Source: Pedobacter sp.
Lineage (GTDB): Bacteria > Bacteroidota > Bacteroidia > Sphingobacteriales > Sphingobacteriaceae
Direction of reading: 5' to 3'
DNA: 36,790 nucleotides
NCBI GenBank assembly: GCA_031179845.1
Contig: JAPSHM010000005.1
Location: 1 to 36,790, forward strand
Shown here: positions 1-8,846 of the stretch, one piece after another
Position numbering within the stretch: position 1 is the stretch's first letter
Layout of the letters: each line of letters opens with the position of its first letter
Notes under the pieces: model-generated
What the model was told of the DNA's origin: nothing
Seen by the model: only the letters and a program-made list of their open reading frames with translations
Databases searched by the model: none
Translations under genes and position numbers: made by a program

Positions 1-2
1 CA

Positions 3-938
3 ATGGCAGTAACACCTGGTACGATCGCAGAATTTATTTTATACATCAATATGCTTTTCAGACCGATTAGAGAGCTTGCTGATAAATTCAATACTTTGCA
101 AATGGGGATGGTGGGTGCAGAACGTGTTTTCAAGGTGCTGGATACAAATGAAAAAACAGAGAATAGAGGTTCGTTCGTCCCCCTTAGAATGAAAGGTGAA
201 ATCACTTTCGATAAAGTTTGGTTTGCATATAACGACAGTAACTATGTTTTAAAAGACATATCTTTTCAAGTGCCGGCAGGTCAGACTATAGCCCTAGTCG
301 GCGCTACAGGTGCCGGTAAGTCATCGACCATCAATATCTTGAACCGGTTTTATGAAATTCAAAAGGGAGAGATTAAAATAGACGGATTTAAGATACAAGA
401 TTACGAACTCAACTATTTACGAGGGAAAATAGCTACAGTTCTACAAGACGTTTTTCTCTTTTCAGACACAATATTCAATAATATTACGCTTAACAATCCC
501 GAAATTCAAATGGAGCAAGTGGTTGACGCTGCTAAAAAAGTTGGTGCACACGACTTCATTGAGCGTCTCCCCGGTGGATACCAGTATAACGTGATGGAAA
601 GAGGAGCAACACTTTCTGGAGGACAGGCACAGCTCATTTCTTTCATCCGCGCACTTGTCTATAATCCGTCAATCTTAATTTTAGATGAGGCTACATCATC
701 CGTTGATACAGAAACTGAACTCCTTATTCAAAGAGCAATTGAAAATCTGATGAAAGGAAGGACTTCGATCGTAATTGCGCACCGCCTGTCAACCATACAG
801 AAAGCAAATAAAATTTTAGTTCTTGATAAGGGAGAGATTAAAGAAGTGGGTACACATCAGGAACTACTTAAGCTAAATGGGTATTATAAAAAACTGTACG
901 ACTTACAATTGACTTCCGGTGGGATTACAACGCTTTAG
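3..938 (+). CDS. ABC transporter, C-terminal permease fragment plus ATP-binding domain (MsbA/MdlB-like); 5' end lies outside the window
   Basis: Walker A GATGAGKSS, signature LSGGQ, Walker B ILILDEATSSVD, H-loop IAHRLST; ORF open at the window edge. Confidence 0.93.
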   Translation: MAVTPGTIAEFILYINMLFRPIRELADKFNTLQMGMVGAERVFKVLDTNEKTENRGSFVPLRMKGEITFDKVWFAYNDSNYVLKDISFQVPAGQTIALVGATGAGKSSTINILNRFYEIQKGEIKIDGFKIQDYELNYLRGKIATVLQDVFLFSDTIFNNITLNNPEIQMEQVVDAAKKVGAHDFIERLPGGYQYNVMERGATLSGGQAQLISFIRALVYNPSILILDEATSSVDTETELLIQRAIENLMKGRTSIVIAHRLSTIQKANKILVLDKGEIKEVGTHQELLKLNGYYKKLYDLQLTSGGITTL

Positions 939-970
939 CCATGCAGCTCAGGTTCGTCCGAGACAACAAT

Positions 971-1000
971 TGCCCCAATGTAGTTTTCACATATTGGGCA
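971..1000 (+). terminator. Imperfect hairpin downstream of the ABC transporter; possible weak terminator
   Basis: TGCCCcAAT...ATTGGGCA followed by only a short T run (TTTAC). Confidence 0.35.
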
Positions 1001-1081
1001 TTTACAAAATCTTTCAAGGCAAAATGTCAGTGCCTACTTGTTGTAAGAGAAGTTTCTGGAAGCGTTTCTCATCATAAGGTG

Positions 1082-1106
1082 TTTTAGTTCGTCCGTCGAA
1101 CTAAAA
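1082..1106. repeat. Perfect inverted repeat TTTTAGTTCG-tccgt-CGAACTAAAA
   Basis: 10-bp perfect arms, 5-nt loop, read directly. Confidence 0.8.
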
Positions 1107-1225
1107 ATGCTATCACTCATGCTTTTATAGCTCGATAAAAGATCACCTTGACTCCGTCCTTAATCCTCCGTTAACGAACCCGAGCCAGTTTTGCTCGAGG
1201 TTGACTTTTGTCAAATAAATCGTTA

Positions 1226-1256
1226 TTTGTATTTAGTCTAAATAGTTATATATTTG
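1226..1256 (+). promoter_or_regulatory. Bacteroidota-type promoter TTTG-N19-TATATTTG for the TonB receptor operon
   Basis: TTTG at 1226-1229 and TATATTTG at 1249-1256, exact 19-nt spacer. Confidence 0.8.
1230..1244. promoter_or_regulatory. Perfect palindrome TATTTAG-T-CTAAATA in the promoter spacer, putative operator
   Basis: 15-bp perfect inverted repeat between the -33 and -7 elements. Confidence 0.6.
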
Positions 1257-1271
1257 CGCAAAAAAATAAGT

Positions 1272-3623
1272 ATGCTAAGACCTTTACAATTTGTCACGCT
1301 CATTCTAATGTTAATTTTACCACTATGCATTTCTGCGCAGGATCGAAAGGGAGTCGTCAGCGGTATAGTCACGGACTCATTGCATAAGAAAATCGCCTTC
1401 GCAAATGTTCAAATTCGCAAACTCAGTGTTAAAACAATATCAGATAGGAATGGGAAATTTTTATTACGGGGAATACCTATCGGAAGTTATCTTATTGAAA
1501 TTTCAATGACCGGTTTCGAAAAGCGACAAAAAGAAGTGTCGGTTTTTGAAAATGACACTACTTTTTTAAACATCGAACTAAAAGATCAAAGCTCCGATTT
1601 GTCGGAAGTAATTGTTTCTGCAAGTAGAAGAGCAGAGTCATTGTCCCAAACACCTTCGTCTGTTACGATACTTACTGCAAAAGATATCAACACCCAGTCT
1701 GTTATCAGTCCTAACCTTGCGAATATTTTAGCTTACAGTGTCCCGGGACTTGGTGCGTCCACTAATCAAACTGGTAACTCAGGGCAAACCCTAAGGGGGA
1801 GGAACGTGCTTGTGCTGATTGACGGAGTGCCACAATCTACGCCTCTTAGAGCTGGAGGACGGGACATACGTAGCGTAGACCCTTCGGTGATCGAGCGAGT
1901 GGAAGTGATTAAAGGTGCCACTGCAATTTACGGTAATGGAGCTGAAGGCGGGTTAATTAATTATATTACTAAAAAAGCAAACAACGGTAAAAATTTTGGT
2001 GGTTATTCCCAGGCTGGGTTAACCGGAAATCTGGAAGGTGACAGCACAATTGGCTATCGGGTAGTCCAACAATTTTACGGAAAAGCAAAGAAATTTGATT
2101 TCATAGTAAGTGGTATGTTTGAAAAAACGGGCGTATATCGCGATGCCGAAAGCCTGGTAGTTTCACCTGATTATGGATTGGGAGAAACAAAGTCCTATAA
2201 TGGATTTGCCAAAATTGGTTATGATTTATCGGAGAAGCAAAGATTCGAAATGATGTATAACTATTTTAGTTCCAGACAGGACTCTCGGTATGTTTCGAAG
2301 GATGGTATCTTTGGTCAAATTCCTGCAATCGGGATTCCCGGCGAAAGACTGGGTGTTGACGAAGGAACGCGCTTCAATCACAATGCTAATCTTCAGTATG
2401 CCCATCGCGAGATCTTTGGAAATACAGATTTGACAACTAACGCCTATTATCAGGACTTTTATACCATATACTCGAATTCGGCATCTTTTTATGGAAGTGG
2501 ACAATCGGCCATTACATCAACAAAAAAAGGCGCTAGGTTGAGTTTAAATACTCCTTTTAGAATTACACCCCAGGTACCTACACAGGTCACTTATGGGGTG
2601 GACCTAATGAATGATAAAACTGCCCAAAAGCTGGTTGATGGGAGATCCTGGGTGCCTAAAATGAATATGATCAATTTTGCGCCATACCTACAGGCGTCGG
2701 CAAATTTGTTCACTGATCTTACACTTAAAGCCGGGCTCAGAGCAGAAAATATCAACATTGATATAGATGATTATAAGACTTTGGCTACAGGCGCTGACGG
2801 CAAAGGGAGCATTGACGTCGAAGGTGGAGTATTAAATTATAACGCTTTTGTTGTCAATGCCGGAGCCAGGTATTCTAAATTTAAGATTTTCAATCCTTTT
2901 ATTAGCTACGCGCAATCGTTTTCTGTATACGATTTGGGAAGAGTACTAAGGGCGGCAAAAAGTAGCTCTTTACCGCAATTGGAAACTAAACCGATTATTG
3001 TTAATAACTATGAAATTGGTTTTAGCAGTGCATTTGATAAGTTAAATCTAAGTGCTGCATACTATTACAGTACCTCTAAATTAGGTGCTAATTTGCTGGA
3101 AGTAGACGGAGTGTACATCTCTCAAAGAATTCCCGAGCGTGTTTATGGATTTGAAATTCAAGCCGACTATCAAATTTTACCGGCCTTGGCTATAGGAGGT
3201 AATTACGCCTACGTAGAAGGTAGAGGTGATGTAGACAATGATGGTCGTTTTGAAGGAGAGGCTGATGTATATTTAAATACAACTCGTATTCCTCCATCAA
3301 AGACCACCGTATATCTAAAATATTCAGGTGTTAGGCACTTACTTATTGACGTAAACTGGATGCGTGTTGGCAATAGGGACAGATTCAATACCCAGCCGAC
3401 TACCGGTAAATATTTAATTGGCGAGGGTCCTGTGCGTGCTTTTGATTTGTTCAATATGGCAGCTTCCTATCAGGTAAGTAAACCTTTAAATGTCCTTTTG
3501 GGTATAGAAAACGTGATAAATAAGACTTATTACCCAGCGATCTCTCAGTTTTATGGAAGTAATTCGAACTACATAAGAGGAAATGGTCGCCGGTTTAACC
3601 TTGCTGTTGGATACGCGTTTTAA
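1272..3623 (+). CDS. TonB-dependent siderophore-type receptor with N-terminal carboxypeptidase-like regulatory domain
   Basis: Signal peptide, CarboxypepD_reg-like N-terminus, plug (PSSVTILTAKDI, VIERVEVIKGATAIYGNGAEGGLINYITK) and C-terminal barrel. ATG 1272 preferred over TTG 1254, which lies in the predicted -7 element. Confidence 0.92.
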   Translation: MLRPLQFVTLILMLILPLCISAQDRKGVVSGIVTDSLHKKIAFANVQIRKLSVKTISDRNGKFLLRGIPIGSYLIEISMTGFEKRQKEVSVFENDTTFLNIELKDQSSDLSEVIVSASRRAESLSQTPSSVTILTAKDINTQSVISPNLANILAYSVPGLGASTNQTGNSGQTLRGRNVLVLIDGVPQSTPLRAGGRDIRSVDPSVIERVEVIKGATAIYGNGAEGGLINYITKKANNGKNFGGYSQAGLTGNLEGDSTIGYRVVQQFYGKAKKFDFIVSGMFEKTGVYRDAESLVVSPDYGLGETKSYNGFAKIGYDLSEKQRFEMMYNYFSSRQDSRYVSKDGIFGQIPAIGIPGERLGVDEGTRFNHNANLQYAHREIFGNTDLTTNAYYQDFYTIYSNSASFYGSGQSAITSTKKGARLSLNTPFRITPQVPTQVTYGVDLMNDKTAQKLVDGRSWVPKMNMINFAPYLQASANLFTDLTLKAGLRAENINIDIDDYKTLATGADGKGSIDVEGGVLNYNAFVVNAGARYSKFKIFNPFISYAQSFSVYDLGRVLRAAKSSSLPQLETKPIIVNNYEIGFSSAFDKLNLSAAYYYSTSKLGANLLEVDGVYISQRIPERVYGFEIQADYQILPALAIGGNYAYVEGRGDVDNDGRFEGEADVYLNTTRIPPSKTTVYLKYSGVRHLLIDVNWMRVGNRDRFNTQPTTGKYLIGEGPVRAFDLFNMAASYQVSKPLNVLLGIENVINKTYYPAISQFYGSNSNYIRGNGRRFNLAVGYAF

Positions 3624-3628
3624 CTTAG

Positions 3629-4708
3629 ATGAAGAAGGCCTTCAAAAAGATTGTAAGAGTAATACATTTATGGCTGGGGCTCGGCTCCGGCCTTGTTGTA
3701 TTTATAGTAAGTATCACTGGCTGTTTATACGTCTTTGAAGAAGAGATCAGGAGTGCTACCCAATATGAAAATCTATACGTTGCTCCTCAGAGCAAACCTT
3801 TCATAGGACTCGAAAAAATCCTGATTAACTTTGAGCATATTGCAGCTGGAGAAATGATACGTTTAATCAGAACACACGAAGGAAGGACGAATGCTACGGT
3901 TCAAATATCAGTGGAAAAGGATAAGGTGTATTATTTCAATCCTTATGACGGCTCTTTAATTAATAAAAGCGCTCCCGACTGGTTGGATACTGTGGAAGAA
4001 ATTCATATCTCCTTACTTTTGGGAGAGTGGGGTAAGTTTCTACAACGCTGGTCAGTTGTAGTTTTTGTGCTCCTACTAATTACTGGTTTGATATTGTGGT
4101 TTCCACGCAACTTGCGGATGCTTAAACAGGCTTTGACGATAAAGAAAAGGGCGTCGGTCAAACGGATAAATTTCGATCTGCACAACGTATTGGGCTTTTA
4201 TGCTTCCAGTATTCTCATAATAATTGCACTCAGTGGATTATTCTTTGCCTTCAAAGGCGTTAAAACAGCTGTAGCATTTGTGGTTGGAGCTCAACTGAAC
4301 GACGGAGAAAAGCTGATTACTGCTAGTCCAGTCCTTGCTGGTTCAATGTCGTCACGATACGCGAGTATTTATCGCAATGCGATGATTGAATATCCAGGGG
4401 CAACAGCGACTAGCTTATCTGTTAGAAAAAATGGAGAACTTCGCTTAAGGTTAATCTACCCCTATAAATGGGCCCGTAATCAAAATACTTTTTATTTTAA
4501 TGAGCCAACGGGAAAATTATTGCGTGCCAAGTTGTATAGAGAATTTAACCGATCAGATTTTATCGCAGCAACAAATTATGACCTGCATACTGGGAAATTA
4601 TTTGGTCTCTTTGGGAAAATCATTGCTTTTATGGCCAGCTTTATCGCGGCAACGCTCCCAGTCACCGGCTTGATCATATGGCTTAAAAAGAAAAAAAGAA
4701 CAATTTGA
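3629..4708 (+). CDS. PepSY-associated TM helix domain protein (PiuB-like), likely iron-uptake accessory
   Basis: N-terminal TM segment (HLWLGLGSGLVVFIVSITGCLYVFEEEIR), further TM helices, DLHTGKLFG motif; 5 nt after the receptor. Confidence 0.88.
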   Translation: MKKAFKKIVRVIHLWLGLGSGLVVFIVSITGCLYVFEEEIRSATQYENLYVAPQSKPFIGLEKILINFEHIAAGEMIRLIRTHEGRTNATVQISVEKDKVYYFNPYDGSLINKSAPDWLDTVEEIHISLLLGEWGKFLQRWSVVVFVLLLITGLILWFPRNLRMLKQALTIKKRASVKRINFDLHNVLGFYASSILIIIALSGLFFAFKGVKTAVAFVVGAQLNDGEKLITASPVLAGSMSSRYASIYRNAMIEYPGATATSLSVRKNGELRLRLIYPYKWARNQNTFYFNEPTGKLLRAKLYREFNRSDFIAATNYDLHTGKLFGLFGKIIAFMASFIAATLPVTGLIIWLKKKKRTI

Positions 4709-4725
4709 TAACTTGATGCTGTCCT

Positions 4726-4767
4726 AATAAAACGACTCGCTCAATACAGCGGGCCGTTTTATTTTTT
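4726..4767. terminator. Bidirectional-type terminator between convergent genes
   Basis: AATAAAACG...CGCT...AGCG...CGTTTTATT followed by T-rich tract. Confidence 0.75.
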
Positions 4768-4782
4768 ATCTTGAAGTTTCCA

Positions 4783-6012
4783 TCATTGCGTAGCCAATTC
4801 TCGTTTCTTTTTCATGTGCCTTTGTAGCCCAGAGCCAGTATAATGCGGATGTTTACGCAGTTCATTGATGTTTATCCTGAGTTGCTGACCTTTGCGCCAT
4901 AGAAAACCTCCGGCAGTTAGCGTATGGCCATTTACCGCCAGGTGAATGTTCGTATTGTCTATTTGAGTTGCTCTGGCCGCCGCAACGCAATTTTTGAATG
5001 TCTTTATCCAGCGTCCGTCTAAGTCATACTGCGATATGCCCGACCTGCTGATGGTGATTTTTGGGTCAACTACAATTTTCTTTTTGATGACTTTACTCCA
5101 TATAAAACCGCCGTAGGTTAAACCTCTTCCGTTTATTACGTTTCGGATTCCGTTTTTATGGACCCTGACTGCTTTTGCGGCTTCTACAGTGTTGATATAT
5201 GTGTTGACAAGATTTCCATCCAGGTCATATTGCCCAATAATGTGTTGCTGTTTGGCTAACGGTGAATGGCCATACCACCTCTCCTTCAAAATCGGTTTGA
5301 GATCAAGCTCCGGTTCGCTGCCACGCCTCCAAAGATAACCGCATGCAGTAACAACTTTGCCAGTGTCTCTGGCAGCAATTGAAATGTATCCCTGTGCGGT
5401 GTTCATCGCTTCTGCTGCGATTCTTGCGTTAGAATAGGTTTCCAGCAATTGACCTGTTAACGAATATCGGCTGACATTATATGTGCCCTTCGCCTTTTTG
5501 GTTGCCTTTATTTTCTCACGACTTTTTTGCTTTGATTCCTCGCTGAATTCCGGGAAGAAGGATCTCCTCCTACCTGAAGCCATCATCCGTGCAGCTTTGT
5601 CTTTTGGCGTGCCTAATAGTAGATTCTCCGCGCGCAAATTCAGATTATCTCCATCCTTAGGAAATACCAGAAGTTGTTTGTTAGAAAGATCAAAGGCTTC
5701 CACAAAGCAATAGTAAACCAGTCGCGCTATACTCAGATAATGTCTTTTATTCGCTGAAGATAGTGTGATCCCGGCATACTTCGCCGTATCTCCGGTCTGC
5801 AAGTTCTGGCTTTCGGAGATAATTGTCTTGATGATCATGCAAGGTTTGTGCCTTGCAATGCCTTTTTTATCGATGGAGGTTTTCTCCAATCTGCGTACTC
5901 TCCCTAGATTTGAAACCTCATATGGCGCATCCAGTTTTGGAATGGGTGCCCATAATTCGCCTGGGAGAGCATCAGGCGAAAGGTTTTCGTATGGATAATT
6001 CATATTTGGCAT
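4783..6012 (-). CDS. NUMOD4 domain protein with HNH-like region and three tandem NUMOD1-type repeats
   Basis: N-terminal ELWAPIPKLDAPYEVSNLGRVRRLEK (NUMOD4); three repeats of the form YxLxGxxxxTYxNxxxAAxA...GGFxWRKG; HNH-like centre lacks canonical histidines. Confidence 0.82.
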   Translation of the reverse strand: MPNMNYPYENLSPDALPGELWAPIPKLDAPYEVSNLGRVRRLEKTSIDKKGIARHKPCMIIKTIISESQNLQTGDTAKYAGITLSSANKRHYLSIARLVYYCFVEAFDLSNKQLLVFPKDGDNLNLRAENLLLGTPKDKAARMMASGRRRSFFPEFSEESKQKSREKIKATKKAKGTYNVSRYSLTGQLLETYSNARIAAEAMNTAQGYISIAARDTGKVVTACGYLWRRGSEPELDLKPILKERWYGHSPLAKQQHIIGQYDLDGNLVNTYINTVEAAKAVRVHKNGIRNVINGRGLTYGGFIWSKVIKKKIVVDPKITISRSGISQYDLDGRWIKTFKNCVAAARATQIDNTNIHLAVNGHTLTAGGFLWRKGQQLRININELRKHPHYTGSGLQRHMKKKRELATQ

Positions 6013-6495
6013 TTTGGATGTAAATATATTAGTTTAGATATTTATTTGGTTAATTAAATTTCGTTTTATTTTTATTCGTATCGTAATGATCGCTTATAAC
6101 AATCCAAATAGCTTTTGGTTTATTTTTATTGTTAATTTATACAGTCTAGATAAATAAATTTGGATAGGACTAATGGTTTGTATTCAGCTTCTTGTAACGC
6201 TTTTATCTCTGGTTCTATTCTAAATTTTAGACGAAAAAGTGTAAAGGCTGTTAGATTTTCTGAATAAAAAATCAAGTTGGTGTCAATTTTGTATGCATTT
6301 TTCAATTACACTTGTCTAAATAAGTGATATTTGATCGTTAGTCATCTTATGATCAGATATAGCATTAAATTATTGCTTTTTTTAACTTAAATTGTTCGAA
6401 ATTGTGTTCGATTTTATTTTGTTTTGCTGTTATTTGCAGTGTGTTTAGAAGATTTAATTTTTTTTTAGATATTTCAGGATATTAAATCTCATTGT

Positions 6496-7182
6496 ATGGC
6501 CAATAAAAAGATTTTGAAAGTCGGATTAGATTCTGCAGCACCGTTTCCTATGCACTCGAATTATAATTCCAAAATTTTTGAGGGTTTCGAGGTCGATTTA
6601 CTCCAGGCGATAGCAACTTACCTTAACTTAAATATTCAATATGAAGTTTCTTTATGGTCAAATATATTGGAGAAGTTATTCAAAGGTGAATTAGACACCA
6701 TCTGTTCGGCGGTAACAGTTACACCTTCCCGTCAGCATATACTTGAGTTTAGCAACCCCTATCTGTATTTCCGCTTATGTGCTATTGTCGCTGACAATGT
6801 TTTCTTAACCAATCTTCAGGACTTTAAAAATAAAACCATCGGAGTACGGGAGGCTACAGAGGCAGAAAAATATGTGCGTACACAGTTTCCTTCAAATACA
6901 ATCGTATTTGCGGCTACTAATAAGGAATTATATCGTAAGCTGCAGGCCGGGAAAATTGATTTGTTGGTAGATGATTCCCCAATAGCAGGGGGGTTCCTGC
7001 AAAAGAATAAGAATTTAAGAATTGGGATGTTTCTACCGAATACGGATTCCGCCTACGCGATTGCTATGAAAAAGGGAGATAAACAACTTAAACTGCAGTT
7101 CAATGAAGCTTTGACCTTTCTTAGAGAGAATGGAACCTATCAGAAACTTTATAAAAAGTGGTTTGAAGAGATCCAGTTTTAA
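6496..7182 (+). CDS. Extracellular solute-binding protein family 3-like domain protein, no signal peptide
   Basis: SBP_bac_3 features: FEGFEVDLLQAIATYLNLNIQYE, LDTICSAVTVTPSRQHILEFSNPYL; N-terminus MANKKILKVGLDS is not a leader peptide. Confidence 0.8.
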   Translation: MANKKILKVGLDSAAPFPMHSNYNSKIFEGFEVDLLQAIATYLNLNIQYEVSLWSNILEKLFKGELDTICSAVTVTPSRQHILEFSNPYLYFRLCAIVADNVFLTNLQDFKNKTIGVREATEAEKYVRTQFPSNTIVFAATNKELYRKLQAGKIDLLVDDSPIAGGFLQKNKNLRIGMFLPNTDSAYAIAMKKGDKQLKLQFNEALTFLRENGTYQKLYKKWFEEIQF

Positions 7183-7610
7183 TCTTGGTCGGCAACAATT
7201 GTTATTTCTTTACTTAATTTAACGGTATGGAGAACTCCGGTTCTCTCACTGTATACGACTACCCTTTGCTCATCTAAAAATTGTACCAACCGATAGGGCG
7301 AAGAGCGTTGTACATACCTCCATTGTGTGTAAAATTGCTCCTGTAATGATTTTTCTTCCGGCAAAAAAGTAATGGCTATCTCGATGTCCGTAACATTGCT
7401 GATAAAAAAAATATTGTTCATTTCAGTGATTTGTTTTCCAGCAGAGGTATTTGATAGCTCATTGATGGCTTGTTTCCTTATGTTTTCAACCGGTTCGGAA
7501 GGGTTTCTTTTGATGAAATCTACAATGAAGTTGTTGACTTCATCCTTGTTTTTTAGAAGCTTACCGTTTCCAATCTTTATAATTTTAAAATAGATCTTGA
7601 GTGGTTTCAT
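7179..7610 (-). CDS. Hypothetical protein (143 aa), convergent with the SBP gene
   Basis: Open frame not antisense to a recognised gene; protein-like composition; no family recognised. Confidence 0.6.
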   Translation of the reverse strand: MKPLKIYFKIIKIGNGKLLKNKDEVNNFIVDFIKRNPSEPVENIRKQAINELSNTSAGKQITEMNNIFFISNVTDIEIAITFLPEEKSLQEQFYTQWRYVQRSSPYRLVQFLDEQRVVVYSERTGVLHTVKLSKEITIVADQD

Positions 7611-7725
7611 GTGCGGTCATTCGGGATGTAAGATGGTCGCCTTCGTTTAATTGCGCCCGATACAAGGATAAAGAAAATGATTCAAATGCCAGTGTTCGAA
7701 TAAATATAATAAAATATAGATTGCA

Positions 7726-7757
7726 TTTGATATTGCATCTCATTTAGTTTAGCTTTG
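7726..7757 (+). promoter_or_regulatory. Bacteroidota promoter TTTG-N20-TAGCTTTG upstream of sucD
   Basis: TTTG at 7726-7729, TAGCTTTG at 7750-7757. Confidence 0.7.
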
Positions 7758-7775
7758 CACAAAAAAAAAAGATAC

Positions 7776-8648
7776 ATGAGTGTTTTAGTAAATAAAGATT
7801 CAAAAGTTATTGTTCAGGGTTTTACTGGAAATGAGGGTACTTATCACGCTTCTCAAATGATAGATTATGGAACTAATATTGTTGGCGGTGTAACCCCTGG
7901 CAAAGGCGGTCAAACTCATTTAGACAAACCGGTATTTAATACGGTAAAAGATGCGGTTGATCAAGCCGGCGCAAATGTATCTATTATTTTCGTTCCACCT
8001 GCATTCGCAGCAGATGCCATTATGGAAGCTGCTGAAGCTGGAATTAAAGTTATTGTTTGTATCACTGAAGGTATTCCAACTAAGGATATGATTCAGGTAA
8101 AAGAATATATTTCCGACAAAGATTGTCGTTTGATCGGTCCAAACTGTCCCGGTGTGATTACAGCTGACGAGGCTAAAATAGGTATCATGCCAGGTTTTAT
8201 CTTCAAGAAAGGTACTGTAGGGGTAGTTTCTAAATCAGGTACTTTGACTTACGAAGCCGTTGATCAGGTTGTGAAAGCAGGACTGGGTATCACTACAGCT
8301 ATTGGTATCGGAGGTGACCCGATCATTGGAACTACTACCAAAGAGGCAGTAGAATTACTAATGAACGATCCGGAAACTGAAGGCATTATTATGATTGGTG
8401 AGATCGGTGGTGGTATGGAAGCTGAAGCAGCTCACTGGATTAAAGAAAATGGCACTAAGCCGGTTGTTGGATTCATTGCTGGTCAAACAGCTCCTGCGGG
8501 ACGTAGAATGGGTCACGCTGGTGCAATTGTTGGTGGTGCCGACGATACAGCTGCTGCTAAAATGAAAATCATGGCTGAATGCGGAATTCGCGTGGTAGAA
8601 AGCCCTGCGGAAATCGGTGCAGCAATGGCTGAATTATTAAAGAAATAA
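7776..8648 (+). CDS. sucD: Succinyl-CoA ligase (ADP-forming) alpha subunit
   Basis: [39 protein letters not shown], catalytic-His context [11 protein letters not shown]; start corrected from TTG 7755 to ATG 7776. Confidence 0.96.
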   Translation: MSVLVNKDSKVIVQGFTGNEGTYHASQMIDYGTNIVGGVTPGKGGQTHLDKPVFNTVKDAVDQAGANVSIIFVPPAFAADAIMEAAEAGIKVIVCITEGIPTKDMIQVKEYISDKDCRLIGPNCPGVITADEAKIGIMPGFIFKKGTVGVVSKSGTLTYEAVDQVVKAGLGITTAIGIGGDPIIGTTTKEAVELLMNDPETEGIIMIGEIGGGMEAEAAHWIKENGTKPVVGFIAGQTAPAGRRMGHAGAIVGGADDTAAAKMKIMAECGIRVVESPAEIGAAMAELLKK

Positions 8649-8682
8649 AACTTACAAAAAAGACCTTCTTGCATAAATTCGG

Positions 8683-8717
8683 AGCTCCGGTGATCAAATT
8701 CATCGGAGCTTTTTTTA
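8683..8717 (+). terminator. Rho-independent terminator after sucD
   Basis: AGCTCCGGTGA-tcaaat-TCATCGGAGCT (one G-U wobble) followed by TTTTTTT. Confidence 0.85.
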
Positions 8718-8846
8718 TCGCTTCCCAGGTCGAACATTGGTTGGCAGATGAATACTGGCTTTATTACAATTTCATGATGCTCATTTTAGCGCTTTTGCAA
8801 ACCAATATGATTTTTAGGGCGTATATTGTATAACAAACGTAACCGT

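Noticed and set aside
2226-2504. 92-aa minus-strand ORF
   Set aside because: Antisense to the TonB receptor; no independent support.
5483-5998. Plus-strand ORFs of 76 and 77 aa
   Set aside because: Antisense to the NUMOD4/NUMOD1 gene; no promoter or domain evidence.
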